Shown here: positions 1 through 18,452 of the stretch, one piece after another
Layout: each line of letters begins with the position of its first letter
Numbering within the stretch: position 1 is the stretch's first letter
NCBI RefSeq assembly: GCF_003369915.1
Contig: NC_046674.1
Coordinates: forward strand, 1,240,001 to 1,304,000
Direction of reading: 5' to 3'
Length of the DNA stretch: 64,000 bases
From: Drosophila miranda
Taxonomy: Eukaryota > Arthropoda > Insecta > Diptera > Drosophilidae
Translations under genes and position numbers: made by a program
The notes under the pieces: model-generated
Told to the model about the DNA's origin: nothing
The model's database searches: none
Seen by the model: only the letters and a program-made list of their open reading frames with translations

Positions 1-445
1 CATCCAGGCCTACAGCCTAATTTTTGTCTCGTGCTAAGTGCTTTCAAAAGTTTCCATTTTGTCGCACAGTGTAGTCTATGAATATTATTATACAAATTAT
101 GTTATATTTACCTGCGTATTTACATAGTTGCATACATATACATACATACACACCTACACACATATACATATACATATATATAGTATATATATACATAGTT
201 AGTTAAATGTTAGAGCGCAAGTTAAATTTATTAAAGAACAAAGTATATCCGAAGCATTTTAACAACAACGAATCGTCGTCTTTTGGAATTGCGGTGCAGT
301 ACTTAATGATGAAAAAAAAGACATTGCCAACTAAAATTACAATTTGGAATTTAATGACTACGTAAACATCGTACAGTACAACTGGGATTACTATGACTAT
401 GGCTCCACTCCACTCCACTCGACTTACCTCTGCTCCGGCGGGCTG
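1..445. other. 3' flank of Cht2
   Basis: AT-rich sequence with (TATACA)-type simple repeats around 125-200. On the minus strand TTTATT at 227-232 reads AATAAA and is the best poly(A) signal for the Cht2 transcript, about 215 nt past its stop codon. Positions 16-66 resemble part of the repeated tail H (31680-31730). No gene is seen. Confidence 0.55.
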
Positions 446-2125
446 TCAATGGGCCAGAGTGTGCAGCAGCATAAAGAGAGCAGTGGCAGTCAGACTGAGG
501 CTAACAATAGAGGCGGCAGCGTTCTTGCGATCCGCAATGCTGCCGTGAGGGATCTCGTTCTCCGAATCGTCCGGCACAGGCTCCGGCACGGCCAGTTGCT
601 CCAGTGCCAGCACTGTGGCCTCGTTGATGGTACGGAGCAGGGGATAGCTCTGACTGAGTCGGCGGGGGGCAGAGCTAACCACCTTGAAGTCTTCAAAGGT
701 ATCGCCATCCAGCTCACAGTTGCCAAGGAAGTCATCCGTGTCCACCGACCAGACCATGACGCCCGCCAGACGCTTGGACATGGCATACAGCACCTTGTTG
801 GCGATGGAACGCGAGCTGTCGAACGTCACAACGCTCACATCTTGCGTGAAGACATTGCGCTCGGAGCGGGCCAGCACCTGGCTGGTCTGGGGGTCCCACT
901 GTTTGGTCCAGCCCGATGTCTTGTTGCTCAGTATATTGCAGATTTCATTGTACCCCAGGAAACCGTCTTCACGGGTGTAGGGTCCCCGGAAGCCGACTCC
1001 GTCGCTGCCATCGTTGAGATTTCCCTCGGACACCGTCTTGAAGGTTCGTCCGTAGAAGGGCAGGCCAAGGACCAGCTTGGAGGGGGGTGCACCCAGCTTC
1101 AGCAGATAGTCAATGGTGAATTTCTGAAATAAATGATGCAAGATATATGCATGTATTATCTGTTTCGATCTCATGAGACTGTTCTAGCACGGCTTACCAC
1201 ACTGAAGGGATCCTCTGCTGGGGCAGCGAGTGGAGAATTGTAGCCCACCTTCTGGTCCCAGCTGCCGTGGTAGTCGTAGCACATGATGTGCAGGTAGTCC
1301 AGATACCGCGATATTTGCCGGACATCGTAGGCCTCGTCGATCACCTTCTTGGCCGCTCCAATGGCCGAGGTGAGCAGCAGCCCATGGTTGTCGAACTCCT
1401 CCCGCAGCTCCTTGGTGAGAGCCACAAAGTTCTCGCGGTCGCTGGGCTTGCCCCCGCGCTGCGTGGGATACTCCCAGTCCAGGTCGAGGCCATCGAAGTT
1501 GTACTTGCGCACAAAGCTCGACACCTGCTTGACGAAGCGTTCGCGTAGGTAGCTATTGGCCACCAGGCTGGAGTAGTTGGCCGAGCCCTCGTTCCAGCCG
1601 CCTATGGCCAGGGAGACCTTCAGATGTGGATGGCTGCGCTTCAGGCCGGTCAGCTGCTCGTAGCCACCCTTGCCGTACTGCTCCTTCAGGTCCTGCCAGG
1701 GATCTAGCCGAAAAGAATGGGCTCGAATTAGCATACGCCAATAAAACAAACCAGCCGAAGGTGCTCTGCTCTGCTCTGCTCCCTTACCAAGCGATTTGAT
1801 GGACGCCTGCGTGATGTCCAGGCCAGCGAAGGCATACACCACATGGGTGCACAAGTTGGGATCAAAGTTGTCTATGGCATAGGCACCCTGCTCGGGCCGG
1901 TACACAGCCCATGTGGATATGTAGCAAACAACCACCTTGTCGTGCGAGGGACCTGCAAGTGAGATCCGCTGTCAGCAACCCCTTTTGCGGTCAGCCTTTG
2001 GCGTAGCACTCACCCGTCCTGGCGGTCACTGAAGCCCATAATGTGCACGAAACGGATGCCAGCAGCAGGAGGAGCCACAGCTGCGGTGCTTCCCCCCAGA
2101 CTTTTCTCTGACGCATCGCTCGCAT
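446..2125 (-). CDS. Cht2: Chitinase 2 (GH18 family), secreted or GPI-anchored
   Basis: Four coding exons, minus strand: 2125-2014, 1952-1788, 1703-1198 and 1123-446, all with GT/AG borders and matching phases, giving 486 residues (D. melanogaster Cht2 is close to this length). The start is the ATG at 2125, just after a possible acceptor; another Met lies three codons on. Residues 1-37 hold a signal peptide with a Leu-rich core. The GH18 catalytic motif FDGLDLDWEYP is at about 162-172, with Glu170 as the predicted proton donor; SLAIGGWNEG and the MCYDYHG segment are also present. The C-terminus ends in a hydrophobic stretch (SLSLTATALFMLL), as in GPI-anchored or membrane-tethered chitinases; there is no chitin-binding peritrophin domain. 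Family role: hydrolysis of beta-1,4 chitin during cuticle or tracheal matrix remodelling. Intact, no odd residues noticed. The assignment to Cht2 rather than another Cht paralog rests on length, lack of a chitin-binding domain and the hydrophobic tail. Confidence 0.85.
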
Positions 2126-2749
2126 CTATGGGAGAGACACACAAGAACACATAAGAATAGAGTTGAATGTTTTGCGTGGTCGAGCGCCACTTTGTGGCGA
2201 CAATGTGATACATTTTCATAATTCCAATTCCGTTCAATTACTGGCTTTAATTGAACGGACGGTCCGGTCGCTCCACGAGTGGTGCAGAAAAGTGAAAGGC
2301 AAAACAATTCTTAGAGATTCTTCAATCACTGAACTGTGAGTCACTCATTGCCATGTACTCATGCACTAGAACCTCATTTCATCATCGACCAGACAACCAA
2401 CCAGAATGTAATCAAAGACTTGTCTTTGTTTTTGACGATTTGGAATACTGGTATACGATACAGTTATCACGAAGTCGTTTCAGCAACCATTCAGAGGGAA
2501 TACGTGAACCGAATTCGCTGGGACCGAGCTTGAGCCTGAGCCGGCGTTGTGTGGGTTGTCGAACCTGATTCTCAACTTTCGCCCGAAGGCCCTTAAATAG
2601 CTGGTGACCGGCGGCGACAAGGTGCATCGGACAGAACGGCAGCGGAATGACCAACTAAAGAGCTTGATGAATCACGGTCATATCATTCGCCAAACCAAAC
2701 TGCAGACAGCCCAAGCTAGCTTCTCCTCCCGGCTATCGCTATCTGGTTC

Positions 2750-2803
2750 GGTTCGGTACGGGTTCGGTACGGGTTCGGTACGGGTTTGATACGGGTTGGG
2801 GGG
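2750..2803. repeat. Short tandem repeat, GGGTTCGGTAC-type 11-mer
   Basis: About four to five tandem copies of an 11-bp unit, the last ones diverged (GGGTTTGATAC). Upstream of Cht2 on its 5' side; no function can be assigned. Confidence 0.8.
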
Positions 2804-4759
2804 TAAACAACTTTACTTCGGTGTTTTGATAAGAAATGGCATGAAAATGCACTTAGGTTTTTGTTAGAGTGGAAATTAGGTGGAAAAGCAAGACTTAAAC
2901 GGTTTCACTTTCCGGCTTTTTTCACGTTTTTCTTTGCCCCTAACTTTTGCATATTAATTTGTTTTTTGTTTAGCCTCGGGGCTCGGCCAAACCGGAATCG
3001 GGCGTTCATCACGAGTTGAACCCAGACAAAAGATGCCGCGAAACATGTGAAAACGGAATCAGAATACGAATATCAACGAAATCGAGAGGAAAACATCAGA
3101 ACAAACAGCCCATCTGAGGATGGAACTACTTTGCACATATGCATGTATGTATGTATTATATATAGGAAGATGGGAAGATTCGGTATCGGGAGACGAACTT
3201 CATGTTTATGTACATATGTATGTTGCGCATGCGTAGCCTGACGGGACGGGGAGGGGGAGAGGAAGTGGAAAGCCAATTAGCACGTAAACACACACACTGG
3301 AGAGAAACCCAAACTCCGCGATGGGTATTCATGGGCTGGGCGAAGGCGAAGGCGTCGTCGTCGCACAATATATTCGTTAATGGAAAGCCTAACAAGTGGA
3401 GTCACTGCTCCACTACGCCCCAAATGATGTGCTCAGTGTCTTGGATTTGAAATGCTTTTACACGTACGTTGATTTATTGCCTGATGCTTGTTTTATTTTG
3501 GTTCTGTTCCGCTTAAACTGGCTGCCACGCACGCGCCGTCGTAAAACTTTGTACCGCCTCCGTCGCCTTTCCGCATTTAACTGAACAACAAAACTCGTCG
3601 TCGTCGTCGTGGCCACAGCGTTAAACTTATATATGTAAAAAGCAACTGAAGCCGAACTCGAGCTCTGGCCCGAACCACCATCCCCAGCAGTGCCAAGCTC
3701 TCGAGTCGCCAAAGAGCCAATACCAAGACGAAGTTGCGCTCAGAGAATAATAACCAAAGAGAATCATACAAAGTGCATAAAAATAACGTAATTTCAAAAC
3801 CAATCTTTCCATCTTTTGCGTCGTCTCTCGGTAATAATGTTTCTTTTCAGATTGAAAACTTCGGTTTTTTTTTTGCTATCAGCATTAAGAAATTTTTAAA
3901 TTATGGAAAAAAATGTGCTGTTATTCCAGGCTCCAGTACGGCTTTTAGGAAACATTTTTCAAAATAAATCGTTGGGAGCCAATTTTGAATGAACAGTTCA
4001 GTACAGTATACTTTCATGAAACGTGGTCAAAAAGTGGTTGGTCAATAAATTCCAATAGCACTTCTTCGGAAATAGAAGATTGCTATATTTAAAATTTGAC
4101 ACTTTTTAAAAATGATTAAGTGTTGTAGGTTCATAATTATGATTCATGACAGTTCAACATTTATTCGCATTCGTTGAATTTTAAAATTCAATTTTGCATC
4201 TGCCAAATCCAATCTTTAACGCAATCAGAGCACCGTCAACTGGCAGTTTAACTAGCTCAATGGGTTTAATTGGAAATATTTTTGTTTCATTTTATGTGCC
4301 TGCAATTTTTTTAAATACCCTTTGTAATTATGGTCCCTCATATTGGTCATTATATATTATTTTAACATTCTTCTTTGCTTGCTCTTCATTCGTTTTCTTT
4401 TTCAGTTTCGTTTTTGTTCCAGAACTTTCTGTCACTTCTGTCGCCATCTTTTTTCCATCAAACCCTAACTTAACTTTAACATAACATTCAAATATTTGTT
4501 TAATTGTTGTTCATACGTGTTTTTTCAGGATCCTGTTTAAGTCCAGGCATTCAGGCATTTCCATCCTTTATATTTCTTCATGTTCCCTGCTATATTCACT
4601 TTGATCCTCAGGTTTTCTCTCTTTTATGATATCAATATGTCGATATATATTTGTTGGGTGTAATACATATAACATATATATGATAATATGAATATTTTTA
4701 AGAGTATTTGTAATCAACGGAACTGCTTTTCTGAGTTCGGAACAACTTTACATATTGGT

Positions 4760-4860
4760 CTGCTGTTTCACGTCGTTAGATCAGATATACCCGCGAATTT
4801 TTCTACTTATCGATCACAGAATATATCGGTAGTTTTGTGCGATAAGGAAGAAACTACGCG
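4760..4860. repeat. Diverged dispersed repeat, related to 30540-30630
   Basis: The block containing ATATCGGTAGTTTTGTGCGATA and the preceding CGTCGTTAGATCAGATATACC aligns by eye with 30540-30630 at roughly 70-80 percent. A weaker match (CCGGTAGTTTGAGCGAGCGATA) is at 61381-61402. It is probably a fragment of an unnamed mobile element; no ends or coding capacity were recognised. Confidence 0.5.
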
Positions 4861-5673
4861 CAATATTTTTTTGGTTCACTTTATTAAATTTCAAACGAGA
4901 ATTAAACATTTTGGTACAATAATAATGGGAGGAAGCAAGCAAGAAAAAGCCGGCTAGAAAAATGCAATAATAAAGACCAATTTAATCTACTTAAGGCAGT
5001 CGAATAAAAGCTGATACCCGGTACTCATTTTATTAATTTATAAGCTTACAGGTTTTGGTGATGTTAAGGTTTATATTGAATTTATCCAATATTGCGGTTC
5101 TTTGTCTGTGCATAGTCGTACACCATCACCAAAGCGCCCACATATACAGTGAAATACATAAATACATTCCTCTCCTGCTTGCTCTCCTACAAAATTTGAA
5201 TTTTTAATTCAAACACATAACAGTGTTACCGTAGAGCATGCACATCTGGTCACATTCTGCCGCCTCGAGCGAAATAAATGGCACTTTTTGTCGACAGAAA
5301 ATTGAGTTGATCTGAGTACTAGGCTATAATAATAGTACCGAATAATTGAGTAAATTAAAATGCTTCGAATTGCCACAAATCAAATCCAACTTGTCGCGAC
5401 AGTGCCCCGGTATTTTTAAAATCACGGGAAAAGTAACAGAGATGAACTATCGCTCATCTAGGGGCTCACCACTAGTGGCTGAAACAAGAAGAAGAGTTAT
5501 GTGTACATTTTTGTGTCTATTTTTTTTTAGCTAATCAAACTATCTTAAAAATATAAGTAGTGTCCCGATTGGCCCTTATCGCTAGCTAAAAAAGTTTGCC
5601 AGCGCATATTTGTGTACTTGGCTACGCCGAAAACTCGCCTTCAGCCAGTGCACGTCCCCATCGGTCATCGGAA

Positions 5674-8600
5674 ATGGCACGCCCAATTTTTCCGAATCAG
5701 CAAAAGATAGCTGAGAAGCTGATTATCTTGAATGATCGCGGCCTGGGCATACTCACGCGAATATACAATATCAAAAAGGCCTGTGGCGACACCAAATCCA
5801 AGCCGGGCTTCCTCTCCGAGAAGTCCCTGGAGTCGAGCATCAAATTTATTGTGAAGCGATTCCCCAACATCGATGTGAAGGGCTTGAACGCCATCGTCAA
5901 TATCAAGGCGGAGATAATTAAATCGCTCTCCCTGTATTACCATACCTTTGTGGATTTGTTAGACTTCAAGGACAATGTCTGCGAGCTGCTCACCACGATG
6001 GATGCCTGTCAGATCCACTTGGACATAACGCTGAACTTTGAGTTGACCAAAAATTACTTGGATTTGGTGGTGACATACGTCTCTTTGATGATTGTATTGT
6101 CCAGAGTCGAGGATCGCAAGGCTGTGTTGGGTCTGTACAACGCTGCCTTTGAGCTCCAGAACAATCAAGCGGACACTGGCTTTCCCCGCCTGGGCCAGAT
6201 GATCCTGGACTACGAGGTTCCCCTCAAGAAGCTATCTGAGGAGTTTATTCCCCACCAGCGACTGCTGACGAATGCCCTGCGCTCGCTCACCTCCATCTAC
6301 GCTCTGCGGAACCTGCCGGCGGACAAGTGGCGGGAGATGCAAAAGCTAAGCTTGGTGGGTAATCCTGCTATACTCCTGAAGGCCGTACGAACGGATACTA
6401 TGTCCTGCGAGTACATCTCGCTGGAGGCCATGGACCGCTGGATTATTTTCGGTCTCCTTCTGAACCACCAAATGCTGGGCCAGTACCCAGAGGTGAACAA
6501 GATCTGGGTGTCTGCCCTGGAGTCCAGCTGGGTGGTGGCCCTCTTCCGCGACGAGGTCTTGCAGATACACCAGTACATACAGTCCACCTTTGACGGCATC
6601 AAGGGCTACAGCAAGAGGATAGCCGAGGTCAAGGAGGCGTACAACACAGCAGTTCAAAAGGCAGCCCTCATGCATCGCGAGCGCCGCAAGTTCCTGCGCA
6701 CGGCCTTAAAGGAGCTGGCTCTGATTATGACAGATCAGCCGGGACTGCTCGGTCCCAAGGCAATCTTCATCTTCATTGGACTCTGCCTGGCGCGCGACGA
6801 GATTCTTTGGCTACTGCGTCACAACGACAATCCTCCGTTACTAAAACACAAAGGTTCGTACTCCAAGCTTACAATTTAGTCCTTACTTAATCACCCACAT
6901 CGCATGCTCACTCTTCTCTAGGTAAAAGCAACGAGGATCTGGTGGATCGCCAACTGCCCGAGTTGCTCTTCCACATGGAGGAGCTGCGCGCCTTGGTGCG
7001 CAAGTACAGCCAGGTGATGCAGCGGTACTATGTGCAATATTTGTCCGGCTTCGATGCCACGGACCTGAACATACGCATGCAAAGCCTGCAGATGTGTCCG
7101 GAAGATGAGAGCATCATATTCAGTTCTCTGTACAACACGGCTGCCGGATTGACTGTGAAGCAAGTGGAGGACAACGAGCTGTTCTACTTCCGGCCCTTCC
7201 GTCTGGACTGGTTCCGTCTGCAGACGTACATGAGCGTGGGCAAGGCTGCCCTGCGGATAACGGAGCATGCAGAACTGGCTCGTCTGCTGGACTCCATGGT
7301 GTTCCATACGCGGGTCGTGGACAATCTGGACGAGATACTGGTGGAGACCTCTGATCTGAGCATCTTTTGCTTCTACAACAAAATGTTTGACGACCAGTTT
7401 CACATGTGCTTAGAGTTCCCTGCTCAGAACCGCTACATCATAGCCTTCCCCCTCATCTGCAGTCACTTCCAGAACTGCACGCACGAAATGTGCCCGGAGG
7501 AGCGTCACCACATTCGGGAGAGATCGCTGAGTGTGGTCAACATCTTCCTGGAGGAGATGGCCAAGGAGGCGAAGAACATTATTACCACCATCTGCGATGA
7601 GCAGTGCACCATGGCCGATGCGCTGTTGCCCAAGCACTGCGCCAAGATCCTGTCTGTGCAGTCCGCCCGCAAGAAGAAGGACAAGTCAAAGTCCAAGCAC
7701 TTTGACGACATACGCAAGCCAGGGGATGAGTCGTACCGAAAGACGCGCGAGGATCTGACCACCATGGACAAGCTGCACATGGCCCTAACGGAGCTCTGCT
7801 ATGCCATCAACTACTGTCCCACCGTCAATGTGTGGGAGTTCGCTTTCGCCCCTCGCGAATATCTCTGCCAAAACCTGGAACACCGTTTTTCGCGAGACCT
7901 CGTGGGCATGGTGATGTTCAACCAAGAGACAATGGAAATAGCCAAGCCCTCGGAGCTGCTGGCCAGCGTGCGAGCCTATATGAATGTGCTGCAGACCGTG
8001 GAGAACTATGTCCACATTGACATAACGCGGGTGTTCAACAACTGCCTGCTGCAGCAGACGCAGGCCTTGGACTCGCATGGCGAGAAAACCATTGCCGCCC
8101 TGTACAACACCTGGTACAGCGAGGTTCTACTGAGACGCGTCTCTGCCGGCAACATTGTGTTCTCCATCAACCAGAAGGCATTCGTGCCCATTTCCCCAGA
8201 GGGCTGGGTGCCTTTCAATCCGCAAGAGTTCTCCGATCTCAACGAACTACGCGCTCTGGCGGAGCTCGTCGGTCCCTATGGCATCAAAACGTTGAACGAG
8301 ACCCTAATGTGGCACATTGCCAACCAGGTGCAGGAGCTCAAGTCGCTTGTTGGCACCAACAAGGAGGTGCTGATCACTCTGCGGACCAGCTTTGACAAGC
8401 CGGAGGTGATGAAGGAGCAGTGCAAGCGGCTCCAGGACGTAGACCGTGTGCTGCAGCGCATGACCATCATTGGAGTGATCATCTGCTTCCGCAATCTGGT
8501 GCATGAGGCTCTCGTGGATGTGCTAGATAAACGCATTCCCTTCCTGCTGAGTTCGGTAAAGGACTTTCAGGAGCATTTACCTGGCGGAGACCAGATACGC

Positions 8601-9116
8601 GTCGCCTCTGAGATGGCGTCGGCAGCTGGTCTGCTCTGCAAGGTGGACCCCACACTGGCCACCACGCTCAAATCCAAGAAGCCGGAGTTTGACGAAGGCG
8701 AGCATCTCACGGCCTGCCTGCTGATGGTGTTCGTGGCCGTCTCCATCCCGAAGCTGGCGCGCAACGAGAACTCTTTCTACAGGGCCACCATTGACGGGCA
8801 CTCGAACAACACGCACTGCATGGCGGCGGCCATCAACAACATCTTTGGCGCTTTGTTCACCATTTGCGGGCAGAACGACATGGAGGACCGTATGAAGGAA
8901 TTCTTGGCGCTGGCCAGCTCATCGCTGCTCCGCCTGGGGCAGGAGTCCGACAAGGAGGCTACCCGCAACCGTGAGTCCATCTACTTGCTGCTCGATGAGA
9001 TTGTCAAGCAGTCGCCGTTCCTCACCATGGATCTGCTGGAGTCCTGCTTCCCCTACGTCCTTATCCGCAACGCCTACCATGGCGTCTACAAGCAGGAACA
9101 AATACTGGGTCTCTGA
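5674..9116 (+). CDS. Hem: Hem (kette/Nap1), WAVE regulatory complex subunit
   Basis: Two coding exons, 5674-6853 and 6922-9116, joined in phase 1 by a 68-nt GT/AG intron, give 1124 residues; NCKAP1/HEM family members are about 1,120-1,130 long. The ATG at 5674 gives the family N-terminus [20 protein letters not shown]. The protein is all-helical with no membrane segment. Family role: Hem pairs with Sra-1 in the WAVE/SCAR complex (with Abi, HSPC300 and Scar), links Rac to Arp2/3-driven actin assembly at the cell cortex, and in flies is needed for axon guidance, myoblast fusion and bristle form. The sequence is intact and ends with TGA at 9114-9116; an AATAAA at 9311-9316 is the likely poly(A) signal. 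The gene converges on SRPK79D. Recognition is by whole-protein similarity, so confidence is high. Confidence 0.95.
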
Positions 9117-10849
9117 GCGGCGTTCGATCATCGAGTATTATTATAAGCGCCGTCGCTGTATTCCGAATATTATACGCCGTAGCCCGTAGCCGTATCTGCC
9201 GGTCGACTGTCGACTGTCGACTCTCGATCGCTATGCTAATCTAATATACTCCTAAAGCTGTTAAACATACCCTAATTGTATTCTAGACTCTGCATTTTTA
9301 CACAACTTCGAATAAAGTGCTTATGTAAACCAAAGGCCAAACACCGTGCTTTTGTTATTTGATCGGTATGTATATTCTTTATTCGGCTTACTGAAAGATG
9401 TGTCTGTCTGCCTGTCGCTCACCCGAACGTGCAGCGCGCCTCCTTCTCCCTGTTGCCCTGTTGGATTGTTGCCCAATTATCTGTTACATATCATCTGGAC
9501 ACCGGCATATAGATCAAGCCAAGTGTCCGCTTGGTGTATGTATATTCAATATGTGTGTGATTCGGGGAAAAATATTCCGATTATTAAATTATTTGGTCAC
9601 GTTCAAAGTTACATCTTAGGCTTGTCTTGTGTACAAATACTTGTAGGCAAGTAATAAAATATTTTCGTTTCTTAGATCTGGTTGGTAATGCGATTTCGAT
9701 TTCTCGTTAAATATCATTGGTATTATTTTGGTGTTGTGCAAACTTCGTTCCGTTCCGTTCCGTTCTTTTTCAATTCCACTACAACGAGTAGATTAATGGC
9801 TTATTATGAAAATGTTGTGGAAACGAAACAAAATAATTGCGGATCATTAATCTGCCTGGGTGCAGGATACAGGCTCCAAGTGGGAGGGTTATGGCAACCA
9901 AAAAAAAAGATGGGGAAACATAGCCTTAGGGTTCTACGATAATCAATAATCTGCTTGGTTAAATGTACCACAATCACTACATGCTGCTAGAAAGCACTCT
10001 GTATTTTTATCTGATTTATCTGTATCTAAATCTGTTTTTGTGTCTGTGTCTGTATCTGTATCTGTATCTGCATCTGCATCTGATCTGTATTGAACATTGT
10101 CGATATCTACACTTAGGGTTCGTTAATTATACACATATCATATATTATTGGCTTTATAGTTAGTCGTAGTATTATTAATTATGCGCTTCTCTCAATATTT
10201 TGCTAGTTCGTATAATTTATTTAGCATGTTTATTTGGGTGTTTTCGCTTGAAAGTGTTTTCCATTTCAGTCAGTCAGTTTAGGCATCTGTTGACTTCAAA
10301 ATTGTCGTCATTGTCTTTTGTTTTTACTTGTTTCTCTTTAAATATAAAATATATATATATATACTATATATATGCTTGTATATACATACATATATATGTA
10401 TGTACGCAGTTGAAATAAAATCGTGAAAAAGATTTGCGCATTTAGCCGCTTTCGTTTTCATTGTTTGTTTAAAATAAAATCGCTCTTTAGCAATTACGTT
10501 TAAAGCTCTCGAGTACAAAAATCGTGTTTCAAATGAAAAAAGCTTAAAAAATTCCAGGCGGCACATCCACATCTCCTTTCTTGTCCCGTATCGTATGTGT
10601 GTTTGCTGTTTGCGTGTGTGTTTTTGTTTCTGTGTTTGTTTGTGTATCGAATCCTTTAACTCTAGTTTTGTTTGGTTTTTGTTTTGTTTCCGTTTCCGTT
10701 ACCGCTTTCAACGCTATCAACTAAAATTTCTCGTTTATAACAAACTGGGTCGCATATAAAATTTAAGCCTAGAAATATGAGTACGAAATACGTATGTTAT
10801 GTATTATTCATGGGTCTATGCCTGTGGTCTGTCTCCTCTCCCGGGGACA
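9117..10849. other. Convergent 3' region between Hem and SRPK79D
   Basis: Holds the Hem 3' UTR (AATAAA at 9311-9316) and the SRPK79D 3' UTR on the other strand; TTTATT at 10216-10221 is one possible minus-strand poly(A) signal. Simple repeats include a CTGTAT/CTGCAT hexamer array near 10035-10085 and (TA)n near 10345-10395. No additional gene is seen. Confidence 0.5.
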
Positions 10850-18119
<7,270 letters not shown>

Positions 18120-18452
18120 GCTCAGGGCCGGCGATGTTCGCAGCTGAGGGCTGCCACCGCCTCCGCCACTCGTTGCTGTGGTGGTCGAGAGTGGGGGCGA
18201 GATGGCGCTCAGCGTGGAGATGCCGCTGTCACTGCTGCATATGCCGGCCGGCAGGGGGGGCAGAGAGTTCAGCGGGGTGTGGGTGGGCGAGATGAGGTGG
18301 TGCTTGCCATTGGCGGCGCCGACGAGGCCGGCAATGCCGCTGCTGGGGAGTACCGGAGCCAGGATGGGGGATCTCCTGCGTGTCCAACGTTTGAGTCTCT
18401 TCTCCGTCTCCGTCTCCCTCGCTTGCTGCTTCTGTTTCTGCTACTGCCTAGG

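Larger units (their letters stand above)
2126..5673. other. Intergenic: Cht2 5' flank and Hem 5' flank
   Basis: The interval lies between divergently transcribed Cht2 and Hem and must hold both promoters and any 5' UTR exons. A tandem 11-mer sits at 2750-2803, AT-rich low-complexity DNA at 3840-4700, and a diverged repeat at 4760-4860 that is also found at 30540-30630. No further coding gene could be supported. Confidence 0.5.

Noticed and set aside
344-1132. Long plus-strand open frame opposite the Cht2 last exon
   Set aside because: It is antisense to a confirmed chitinase exon and has no family features; it reflects codon bias of the real gene.
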